From the NCBI RefSeq assembly GCF_046630445.1, contig NC_092338.1, forward strand, positions 16,282,001-16,346,000: a stretch of 64,000 nucleotides of DNA. Direction: 5' to 3'. Below, piece after piece: positions 14,650-24,933 of this stretch; the stretch's first letter is position 1; each line of letters opens with the position of its first letter. Below the pieces are notes generated by a model. It saw nothing but the letters and a program-made list of their open reading frames with translations. It searched no databases and was not told the origin of the DNA. The translations under genes and the position numbers were made by a program. Origin of the DNA: Rutidosis leptorrhynchoides (taxonomy: Eukaryota; Streptophyta; Magnoliopsida; Asterales; Asteraceae).

Positions 14650-14905
14650 CGGAAGCAAGGTATTCGTTAATGGCTTCAGCAGATACTGAATTATTTAGAT
14701 TCTTTGAAGGCAGGTTTATTCTTTTTGATTTGTCCACAGCCTCCTTCATACTTTGCTCAATTCGTTTTTCAGTACCAAACTTTCTCTTTTTCTGTGCTTT
14801 TCCAACACACTACTCTTTATCATCAAACTTTTGACTGTTAATGTCGTTTACAGTTTTTGCTGCTTCATCAGCATTCAAAGTTATCATAACCGAATCGTCG
14901 GTTAT
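14650..14905 (-). pseudogene. captured poly(A)-binding protein fragment (level 2)
   Basis: In the sense direction of the element the minus strand encodes, across small indels, the pieces FG.DNFE, NADEAAKTV, KFDDKE, VGKAQKK, then EQSMKEAVDK and SKNLNNSVS. Cytoplasmic poly(A)-binding proteins have this order at the end of RRM3 (FGFVNFEN..DAA, KFDDKEWYVG.AQKK), the linker (.EQ..KEAADK) and the start of RRM4 (NLYVKNLD.S.). The Trp of KEW is a TAG stop and there is a 2-base deletion after NFE. It reads as a decayed piece of a host mRNA or gene carried by the retrotransposon. The same fragment occurs in the level-3 element. Confidence 0.72.
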
Positions 14906-15839
14906 CAATCTAAGGTGTTTTCAAAAGTTCGAAGGGTTTGCATGAAGATTGTAATTATCAAGATACATATGATGTTCTAGAATTTTGAACGATACAATTT
15001 TTTTTTCCGGGGTTTATGAATAGAAGTGATGTTCTAGCACAGTTTTGAAGTCAAAGTATAGCATTTGAAAGATGTAAGAATATAAGAGTGATGTTTTCTG
15101 TTAAATCTTGGCTGGGATTCTGATTTTTCAAAATCAGAATATGTAATTGAATTTGTATGGAAACGATTGTATATCGCTGTGAGCATAGTTAATAATTTTT
15201 GAATCAAAGTTAAAGAATATACAGTATAACATATTAATTGTGAACTTATATATTTCCCGAGTATTACCTACCCGTTAAAGATTTCACAATTAATACTTTG
15301 TATAAAAGAATTTTTATTACCGTCTTTATGAAAGTATATGTATGTATATTTTCTTCAGATGTAATACAGATTTGATGAGTTAATATCATATTAAGCTCAT
15401 TTGATTTTTGACTTGAATGAATAATCTCTAAAACATTAAGGATTACATAATCTTCGCGGAGTATTTCACTAATGAAATCAATACTTCATTATTTATTCTT
15501 ATTCCTTGGTGAAGGATGTTGATGCTCGTGGAATTTTTGTGAACCTTACAAGGCACAGATGATGTTTTTTGGAAAGTTTTGAGTACATCGAAAATGAAAA
15601 TGTAAAATCAATTATGTAATTGAATAATACACTTGGTTTATTAGGAAATGGAATTCATTGAGTTGAAACGGAGATTTGTAGTTAACGATGGTTAAGTCGT
15701 TAACGAAGGATGTACATCATAGCATATTAGTAATATGAATTAACCAAGTAGTACCTACTAGTTAAGATTCACACGTAATAGCTTAGTACGAAAGGATTTA
15801 TTTTGATCTCAAAATTCATATATATCTAAAATATACATG

Positions 15840-16090
15840 TAATTTCTTCAGAGGGAATGAGCTAATACTTCATAACTCGTTAATAAGATATACGTGTTGT
15901 TGATTAGTGATGATGTTTGCGGTGATTATGGATCTGGCGGAGCTTGTAATGTTGTAGATGCTGCTGATGTTGACGGTACTGACGGTGCTGGTGATGCTGA
16001 CTGTATTGTTGATGCTGCTGGTAAAACAGATCTAGCTTGTAAATCGTGCACCATTCCGATCAGGGTTTTATTTCATCATTTCTATTCGCT
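15840..16090 (-). repeat. duplicate of the leader-ORF 3' part inside level-2 element
   Basis: The stretch at about 15,890-16,080 resembles the low-complexity end of the leader ORF and its downstream flank (16,240-16,400). The neighbouring block 15,420-15,540 resembles 16,120-16,240. This is an internal segmental duplication with substantial divergence. Confidence 0.5.
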
Positions 16091-16229
16091 CACTCATCTG
16101 GTTTACAATTAGAACTGGAATAAGTAATCTCTAAAACTTTTAGAAACTACATATTCTCTGCAGAATATTTCTTCGATGAAGTTATGAATCAATACTTCAT
16201 CGTTTGTTGTTGTTGGTATTCCTTAGTAT

Positions 16230-16784
16230 CTATGGTGCGTATGATGTTGATGTTCGAGGTACAGATTGTGATGTTGAGGTGTGGGATGCGGATGTTATTG
16301 TTGGTGGTGGTGATGGTACTGTTGGTGTGGCTGGTGGTGCTACTGTTGCTGCCGGTGTTGCTGCTGGTGCTTGTAACCCTTGCACCATATTCTCTAAAGC
16401 CACTATCCGAGCGCGAAGCTCGTTAACTTCTTCTGTTACACCGGGGTGATTGTCGGTTTGGACTAGCGGATGAATAGGATCCAAAATTCGAGATAGTATA
16501 TAATCATGACGAGATACTCTGGAGATGAGAGAGAAAATGGTATTACGAACCGGTTCGCCGGTAAGTGCTTCAGGTTCTTCGCCAAGAGGGCAATGTGGTG
16601 GATGGAAGGGATCGCCTTCTTCTTGTCTCCAATGATTAAGTAAGCTACGAACCCATCCCCAATTCATCCAGAATAGGTGATGGATGATTGGTTGATCCAT
16701 TCCGATTACACTGTCTTCGGAGTTCAAGTGAATATCCCTATCGGAATAGCTATTTAAGGAATTTGAACTAGATACGGGATCCAT
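16230..16784 (-). CDS. leader ORF of level-2 element, 184 aa
   Basis: The ORF is intact from ATG (16,784) to the stop at 16,230, about 370 bp inside the 5' LTR. The N-terminal half is rich in Trp and acidic residues (HHLFWMNWGWV, WRQEEGDPF, GEEPEALTGEPVRNTIF). The middle has a short coiled-coil-like stretch (VNELRARIVALENMV), and the C-terminal 50 residues are Pro/Thr/Ala/Ser-rich and end TSTSYAP. A close homologue opens the level-3 internal region at 21,449. It has no zinc knuckle and no recognised gag domain. The position matches the extra ORF upstream of gag in many plant gypsy elements, so an accessory or gag-leader role is inferred. I do not know its function. Confidence 0.6.
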   Translation of the reverse strand: MDPVSSSNSLNSYSDRDIHLNSEDSVIGMDQPIIHHLFWMNWGWVRSLLNHWRQEEGDPFHPPHCPLGEEPEALTGEPVRNTIFSLISRVSRHDYILSRILDPIHPLVQTDNHPGVTEEVNELRARIVALENMVQGLQAPAATPAATVAPPATPTVPSPPPTITSASHTSTSQSVPRTSTSYAP

Positions 16785-17156
16785 CTTGTATAATTAGAGA
16801 GATGATTTTTGATATGAAATAGATTATAGAATTTAGATTGGTACTCTTCAATACATAATTTACATATGTATATATAATACCAAAATCCCGTAAATTACGG
16901 AGAAATTTTCGAAAGATGTAAGGTAAAGTTTACAGTAACAGATATGCTAATATATGAATTTTGTCGGTACACTATCTATGCAGTAAATGCAGTAAGACGT
17001 GTCTAGACTTAGGAATGATAAGCAGGTAATTTCTGACAAGAAATGATAAGTAAAAGTCGGTAAAAACAGATACGGTCATAGTCCAGACTCACTAATGCAT
17101 CCTAACAATTACCAGTTAAACACACTAATGCAAATTCTGGTTCCCTATGACCTCAA

Positions 17157-17168
17157 GCTCTGATACCA
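17157..17168 (-). promoter_or_regulatory. primer-binding site of level-2 element
   Basis: The minus strand reads TGGTATCAGAGC two bases inside the LTR edge at 17,171; it is the initiator tRNA-Met type. Confidence 0.85.
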
Positions 17169-18176
17169 ACTGTGATGACCCGTCCAAATCCACTTGAACG
17201 AATACATCATTCATTGATTTCATAGTGAGGTCTTGACCTCTATATGATACGTTTTGTAAACATTGCATTCTTTTGAAAAGGCACACCATAAATGAATATA
17301 TATAATCCAAGGTTTTCGACGTCTGATGATTTCTACGTATAGACAATCACTGTACATGATAGTTTACAATACTACATCCGTTGACAATGCAGTCAAAAAA
17401 AGATACATGGTGATGATTTTGTGAATGCAAAGTTTTCTTGAATAAAGCATGTATGACTCCATGCACATAGCTTGTATAACGTATAAGCAAACAGCGAAAG
17501 ACTTCTAGGAACCTGAGAATAAACATACTAAAAAGTGTCAACACAAAGGTTGGTGAGTTCATAGTTTTATAGCTTCATATAATCTGTATATAAAGGTGGA
17601 TCACAAGATTTCAGTTGTTCCATCCAGAAACGTTTATCAAAATATTCTACAAAATTGAGCACCCTGGTAACTAATCTTTAACGTTATAATAAGTACCCCT
17701 GTTTTAACATACATGCAACCAACATGTACAATACACGCAATACAACGTGTACTAAACTCAAATAGTATACGTCTGTTTTATAGTTCAAGATAGGGTTTCT
17801 ATACCTGGAACAGACGGGGATGTCAAGCCCTATGGATCCATATACAACTATTCACGCCCACCAGTTCTTATAACCGGCAGTACTAGTTACCAAAGCTAAG
17901 GGATTTTCGGTTCAAACTCGGTGTAGAATTTAGTATGTACTTGTATCCATTGCGTTTAAAATAAATTGCATGTATTCTCAGCCCAAAAATATATATTGCA
18001 AAAGCAATTAAAAAGGGAGCAAATGAAACTCACCTTAGCAGCACATAAGGTCATTCATCGAAATGTGACCGAAACTCGGAATACAAATTAATCGTAGATC
18101 TCAACCTAGAGAACATATGTTGGTCAATACATGTCTAATAAGTTAGGTTTGGTCATAGTGTATCACAATCCTAATG

Positions 18177-20572
18177 TATAACGACCCTCATTTTTTCCAT
18201 TCTATATTTTTCCAATATTAAAAGCCCAAACAATATAATTAAAACTTAATGATTAAACTTTAATCAACAATTGTTAAGTGTTAAGAGTTAGAAAACATAT
18301 TAATTAACTTTGTACAAAAATTGACAAGTTAATAAAAGATGAAAATAATAAACTGTTAGTCGACACTCACTGCTAATTAAAATTTATGCATTTATGTAAT
18401 ATTATAACTAATTACCTATAAGTAATAAATAAAAAGTGACATTTATGTAAATAATAAAACAATTGGGAACTAAATATATACAAGTCATGAATTAGTAAAA
18501 AGAAAATAATACTTATCATGTAGTAAATGTAAAAATAATAATAATAATAATAATAATAGTAATAATAATGAGACTAAAAAAATCTTACATCCTTATGTTG
18601 ACTAAAAATAAAGTGTAAACTAGTACATCCTTATGTTGACTAATTATAAACTAGTACCACCTATTGTTGACTAAAAATTATAAAACAAAATAAAATCATT
18701 AATTAGAACATCCTTATGTTGACTAACACTCTAATACTTGCACTATATAAACACCTAGTTTCTCATTCACAAATCACACCAAAATCCTCTCTCAAAAACA
18801 ATCTCTCCCTCTCCCTCTCTTGTGGTATTCGGATCTTCAAGCTTGTTCTTCGTGTTCTTCAAGAATCTTCAAGGAGTTCTTCAAGATTTTCAAGGCTTTG
18901 ATCTTCCATCTTCATCGTGTTCATCTTTTCTTTGTTAATTATCTTGAATCTTCAAAGGTATAACATAAACCCTAAACTATTTACATAAACTTTGATCTTT
19001 GATAATTCATATTCATATTATAAACTTGTTATTCATAAGTATATACATAAACACACCTAGATTTATATATACATATATACATGTAAAAAAAATATTTATA
19101 TATAGATATATATATACATATATATATACGAATTATATATACATATACATATTAAAACCTTAAACCCTAATTACACCTAAACTATAATTCTTAAACCCTA
19201 ATTAATTAAACTCTAAACATTTATGAAACCCTAGGACATTAATTACTAAACCCTAGTTATTAATTACTACTTTAATTAACTAACCCTAATTAATGAAACC
19301 CTAATACTACTTATACTAGTACTTAACATGTATACACTATTACTATTACTAGCACCTATAACCTACTAATTATATTGTAGCACAAAAACATTTTGGGATA
19401 TGTATTAGAGATGTATAGATCTTCGAACTTTCTTGACGAATGGTTTCTACGAGATTCTAGGCAGAGGGTTTGGATTTCCGATTTAAAGGGTCCTATGGCT
19501 CAAGCCCCTAGATCTAAATTAGCCATTCGAAGGGAAAGGGGTGATTGGAAGCTTATCTAATACGGCAAGTATCCTAAAATGGAAACACTCATAAAAGTAG
19601 AAACTCTCTAGTCATAGAAACTTAGTAAAATAAGAAACTTTCTAAAAATAGAAACTTTATAAAAATAGTAACTTACTAGGAATAGAAACTTAGTAAAACA
19701 AACTATACTTAAAGACATACTTAAACTTAAACATGGGCAAAACACTTAACTACTCTTAAATGTCAATAGGTTGACTTTCCTGCTCACTCGTTCAACTCTC
19801 TATTCCGAGGAATAACTCTCTCTACTTACTAAGGTGATTTTTATAGCCCCACTTTACTTGAGCTCAATTTACTTTTTATACTTATTGGGGTGAGACACAT
19901 GCTGCTTTTACTATTTACAATTTAGACACAAGTACCAACTAAAACTATGCTATACCCGGCTATGTCCGACTAAGTCCCTACAGTGATATTTTTAGGTGCT
20001 GCGGCTTGCTTAGTTATTGGGGGTAGGCCTATCGGGAGTAACGTCCCCGATACATTTGATGTTATCGTTGTATTGCTTGATAATGAAATTAAACCGACAA
20101 GTAGAACTAACTTGTCATGGGGCAAACTTGAACGTTTAGTCTAAATATCACGCACTGGCATAACTTTTGGATCTGCGAGATCTACTTTTTGATCCTGCGG
20201 GAGATCAACTTTACAACTAAATCTTGTGGTCTAAAAACAACGATAACTACTTTTGTTAAACCTATGAACTTCACTCAACCTTTTTGGTTGACACTTTAGC
20301 ATGTTTTGTCTCAGGTGCTGTTTGATTCAAGCTTTCTTATCTACTACTTATGTGATGCTACTTGGACTTAGGATCAAGAGATATCGCATTTATTACTTCT
20401 GCATATGAACAATTACTTTATCGTTATTTCCATTATTGTAACGACATTTCATTTTCCGCTGCGTACTCAATAAAGTTAAATTTTCTCATTTAGTATTGTT
20501 CTCGTATTATAATATGTTGGTTTATTTGATATTAGTAACGTTTCTTCCAGACCCTATTGGGAGGACGTTACA
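18177..20572 (+). repeat. 5' LTR of level-3 element
   Basis: Termini are TATAACGACCC and GGACGTTACA. A stretch with TATA-like sequence (CACTATATAAAC near 18,738) is followed by a CT-rich leader (about 18,780-18,960), a plausible LTR promoter and transcript start. Scattered CCCTAA words at 19,160-19,310 are not a telomere array. Confidence 0.92.
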
Positions 20573-20575
20573 GAT

Positions 20576-20587
20576 TGGTATCAGAGC
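20576..20587 (+). promoter_or_regulatory. primer-binding site of level-3 element
   Basis: TGGTATCAGAGC starts three bases after the 5' LTR end; it is the initiator tRNA-Met type. Confidence 0.88.
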
Positions 20588-21448
20588 ATAACCAGGCTGT
20601 TATAGAGAACCAGGATTGCAATTTTATGTGTGCCTTACTTGCTAGCTAGGGTGCCTTAGCAATCTAGGAAACTATAACCTTTCCTGCCTTACACTTAAAG
20701 CACTTAGGATTGCCTTATAATCTTAACAATCATGCTTTACCAAACTTGACTTAAAGATTCTAATCAAAGTCTCTTTCCTAATGTAGGACTACAACTTTTC
20801 TTGACCATAGTGCCTTTAATTGTTGCCTTTAACTGTTAAATGCTACACTATACTTTATAAACTTTACTTATCTTAGAATGACGAGCTAATCTAAGAACTC
20901 TGCTCACTTTCCTGAGTACTATCCAATTACACCACCGCATCTAAATGCGACACAATGATTTCAGAAATTCTTGACATTCATAAGTCATCTATCATGGTTA
21001 TGTGTATTACATATGTATTACATGAAATATTATCCATGATTTTGAAACTCTTATAATTGTTACTACTCACACACAAACGTATATAACTCCCTGTTATATC
21101 ACGTACCTATATGCCTTATGCCTTTATGCATCGGTTTATGAATCGAAAAATGTCATTGGGTTATCACAGTATACGAATTGAAAGTCTTTAATCAAAAGAT
21201 TATTAGATTACATACTTATCACTTTATGATCTCGACACGTCATACTGCCATTATTAAAGTATAGACACATCATATCTTATTATATCTTATCGTATCTATC
21301 CCAATAGATTTTGTCTAACACTTTTCCTAAATTCCCTCCGTAAATTACGGAAATCTTTTTGCTATATACACGTATTCGAGGAGACGAATATATCATCCAG
21401 TATTCAACACTAATCTCATATCAAAAACCCTAATTCCAAACACATAAT

Positions 21449-21985
21449 ATGGATTCCTCGAACTCTTCGAGCTCCAATGGCAGCGTAACCGGAATGAACC
21501 AACCAATCAGCCATCATCTATTTTGGATGAATTGGGGATGGGTTTGTAGTAAACTTAATCAATGGAGACAAGAAGAAGGTGATCCCTTCCACCAACCGAA
21601 TTCACCTCTTGGTGAAGAACCTGAAGCACTTACTGGCGAACCCGTTCGGAACACTATTTTCACCCTCATTTCCAGGATATCCAGTCACGAATATATAATA
21701 TCTAAAATTTTAGATCTTATTCATCCACTTGTCCGAACCGCCAATCATCCCGGAATAATAGAAGAAGTCAACGAGCTTCGCGCTCGAGTAGTGGCTCTGG
21801 AGAATATGGTGCGAAACCTACGAACACCAGCAGCAGCACCAGCAGCATAACCAGTACCACCAGTACCATCAGCATCACCACCAACATCACCACCAACATC
21901 ACCAGCTTCACCAACGACAACATCCGCATTCCACGCCTCAACATCGCACTCAGTACCTCAAACATCAACATCATACGCCCCATAG
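21449..21985 (+). pseudogene. leader ORF of level-3 element, early stop
   Basis: ATG at 21,449 opens a 133-codon frame ending at TAA (21,848-21,850). The same frame continues past this stop to TAG at 21,983-21,985 with a Pro/Thr/Ser-rich tail ending TSTSYAP, exactly as in the intact level-2 homologue (16,784-16,230), so the stop is a lesion. The first 125 residues are closely similar to the level-2 protein (HHLFWMNWGWV, WRQEEGDPF, GEEPEALTGEPVRNTIF, VNELRARVVALENMV). Function unknown. Confidence 0.65.
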
Positions 21986-23074
21986 ATACCAAGGAATATT
22001 ATTAATAATGAGTTAAGATGTATTGACTCATTCTTCCTGAAGAATTACATATGTATACTTTATATATATGGATTGGAACAATAATAAATCTTTTCGTACT
22101 AAGCTATTACGTGTGAATCTTAACTAGTATGTACTACATGGTTAATTCATATCACAATATGCTATGATGTACATCTTTTGTTAATAACTTAACAATCGTT
22201 AATCATTGCTTCAATACAATAAACTCCATTTCGTAATAAACCAAGTGTATTACTCAAATATATGATTGATTGTATACTTTAATTTTCGATGTACTCGAAA
22301 CTTTCTAGAAAATATCATTAGTGCCTTATGAATTTCACAAGAATTCCAAGAGCACCAACATCATATACCGAAGTATATCAATAACAATGAACGATGAAGT
22401 ATTAATTCATAACTTCATTAGCGAAATATTTCACGACAATTATGAAATCTCTAAGGTTTTAGAGATTATTTATTCTCGTTTCAACAGCAAATCAAATGAG
22501 TTTAATATTATATTAGCTCATTAAAACCATGATTACATCTGAAGAATACATATATGAACGTATATCTTCTCTTTTGTACAAACTGTTAATTGTAAAAAAT
22601 ATTTTAACGGGTAGGTAAAACCCGAGAGATATTCATATCTCATATAAATATGTTACATTGTACATTCTTCCATTCTGATTCAGCAGTTGTTAACTATACT
22701 ACTTACATTCACATGATATATGTATATGTTCACCAAAGAAAAACCATTTTCATACAAATTCAGTTACATACTCTGATTTTGACATATCGAAACTTAAGTA
22801 AAGCTTTAGCAAGTGTTATCTTCCTAAAGATCACTACATTCATGAATTATATTCATTCGTATTCTATGATGAATTATCAAATCAAACCACCGAACTTACC
22901 ATTCCTTACTTTTGAAAATCACAACATTTCTTCGTCAACCGTTAGATCCATTGATGGATGCATCTTACGCTTAAACACTTCAAATTTAAAATTCTTGAAA
23001 ACATCCTTTGAATCTTGACGATCGCAATCAGCGTTTAATCATCTAAAAATGAAATTTCTTGAAACCATTTCGGA

Positions 23075-23340
23075 TTGATAACCGATGATTCAAATATGAC
23101 TGCATTAAATGCAGAGGAAACAGAAAAATTGTAGATGGTCTTAAGGGCCAATAGTTTGATAATAAAGAATGGTACGTTGGAAAAGCTCAAAAGAAAATTT
23201 GGAACTGAAAAACGGATTGAGCTAACCATGGAGGAGACCAAGGACAAACACAAGGGTCAAACCCTATATTCAAAGAATCCAGGTAATTTTGGATCCGGTG
23301 AAATCTTTAGAGAATATCTTGCTCCGAAGTCATGTTAAAA
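23075..23340 (+). pseudogene. captured poly(A)-binding protein fragment (level 3)
   Basis: The reading FDNKEWYVGKAQKK at about 23,155-23,200 is the diagnostic end of RRM3 in plant poly(A)-binding proteins. It is preceded by a degraded ALNAEE segment and followed, after a frameshift, by KFGTEKRIE, KDKHKG and SKN.GNFGS..IFREYLAP, which correspond to the linker and the start of RRM4. Frameshifts and a TAG before FDNKE make it non-coding. It is collinear with 14,905-14,650 of the level-2 element, so capture came before the two elements separated. Confidence 0.72.
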
Positions 23341-23943
23341 GCTTGCGGAAAATTTTTCTTCATCAACTTTCGAACTTAGAAATTCCAAAATATCATCATA
23401 AATATCCTCTATATTTCGAAAGATATCTTCATAACGATTCATGTCCGCAATTAAGTATCTCTTTGCGATATCTTTATAAAGGAAACTGTTTTAGTTTCTA
23501 TATTCTGTAAAATTCGAGTTTAAATTATAAATGCTTTGAAGAAGTGTTGGGAATTGAAGCATGAGTTAGTATAATATAATGACGTCAGGCCAACGTGATT
23601 ATATTACAGTAAGTCATGCTAAGTTTTTAATGGAAGATGATGATTCATAGATTTTATAATCATCATTTTCCATGTTACACGACTCTTACATTCTATTTAA
23701 CCTCTAAATATATCAAGAACATATTTTTCTTGATGATTCGGTCTTTTCCGGATATTCTGGTAATATGACAAATCAAATCGTGCTATTACATTTCCTTTCT
23801 ACTTTATATATTATGATCATTCGAAACTTCATACCTATGAATTCTGGACCATTACTCGCTTGACTTGAAGTCGGGAAGAAGAAACAAAAGCATAAAGCTC
23901 CGACATATAAGGGAAAATATAAAGCCCGATAACGACTCCGAAA

Positions 23944-24117
23944 TTACAAACCGTGTATATCAATGCGTATAGCAATATAAAGACACGGGATAATTAAAAA
24001 CACTATAACCCCAAGAGCATAGTAGAAGTAAACAGATTCCTCTGGCGGTAAAAGAAAAAGAAGAATGACTGCATAGATGGTCAATATAATAACCAGGATC
24101 AGAACTGGATTAAGCAT
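23944..24117 (-). CDS. antisense ORF, 57 aa, homologue of 13,747-13,920
   Basis: ATG (24,117) to TAA (23,944), antisense to the level-3 element. It starts MLNPVLIL, keeps PEES in the turn, and ends IDIHGL, with two hydrophobic spans. It has the same length as the level-2 copy and no indels, although the two copies differ at 22 codons (about 9 silent, 13 replacing). That ratio alone does not prove selection, but an intact frame at this divergence is notable because the surrounding sequence has indels. Protein function unknown. Confidence 0.5.
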   Translation of the reverse strand: MLNPVLILVIILTIYAVILLFLLPPEESVYFYYALGVIVFLIIPCLYIAIRIDIHGL

Positions 24118-24680
24118 TTTCTTAATCTTTTGGAAGTTTGAATTGAGAAAGAAAGTATAGAAGTGGTGAAGATAATGAAACGAAAGAAGCTAATTTATAG
24201 CAAAATTCCAAACACATCAATCGAGGCAAATCACCGCATTTAATCAAACAAATCTCAAAATTTCGTAAATACCGGAGAATCAAATCTTATAGATTACGAA
24301 GATTTCCTTTAATTCCTTGAATTCCGGAAATCAATCGTGACTACGTCAAAAGTTAAGGCGAACATTTAATTTTCTCATTTCACTCTTTTATGATAGCTTC
24401 ATTTATACTCTTCCTATAAACGAATCGTTTTATCCATATTATTCAATAGTGATAAAACTTTATTTTTCAACTTATATTCATCATTAAAATATTCTTGTTG
24501 TAAACAATGAAGATCTCTATCAAATTTCATGACTGTGATTTTCACGAACTCCTCTTTGTTTGTCTGCCCTAATATTGTGGCATAAAATGCTCAAGGTTTT
24601 AAATGAGCTCAGTACTATTCATAACACATTTTATGTATCCAATTTACTGAAATGACTTGTATAACATCATCATTTTGAAT

Positions 24681-24896
24681 GATATTCGCATTAATGATAA
24701 AATGCACTTCGTTGAATAACCTATAGAAATCATGGAAGGAGAGGTCAAACAAACGCGTAAAAGCAATATACCTATCGTTAAAGTCCGTTGGAATTCGCGT
24801 AGAGGCCCCGAATATACCTGGGAACGCAAAGACCATATGAAACGGAAATATCCCCATCTCTTCTCAACTGCTGATGCAAACGAGGAAACTACCTAA
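24681..24896 (+). pseudogene. C-terminal end of a Tekay-type gypsy polyprotein
   Basis: The frame reads RINDKMHFVE, a TAA stop (24,717-24,719), [25 protein letters not shown] and KYPHLF before TAA at 24,894. It aligns with the last 70 codons of the element at 53,090-53,304 ([15 protein letters not shown] ... [16 protein letters not shown] ... KYPQLF). This is all that remains of pol, kept next to the polypurine tract. The opposite-strand frame over it is a shadow. Confidence 0.85.
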
Positions 24897-24920
24897 AAAC
24901 TTCGGGACGAAGTTTTCAAT

Positions 24921-24933
24921 AACGGGGAGGTAC
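24921..24933 (+). promoter_or_regulatory. polypurine tract of level-3 element
   Basis: AACGGGGAGGTAC directly precedes the 3' LTR at 24,934, after CGGGACGAAGTTTTC. Confidence 0.75.

Noticed and set aside
19150..19310. CCCTAA words (and again at 25,910-26,070) as possible telomere repeat
   Set aside because: Irregular spacing, inside LTR copies of the level-3 element; not an array.
24615..24857. Minus-strand frames over the pol tail
   Set aside because: Shadows of the real plus-strand gypsy C-terminal frame.
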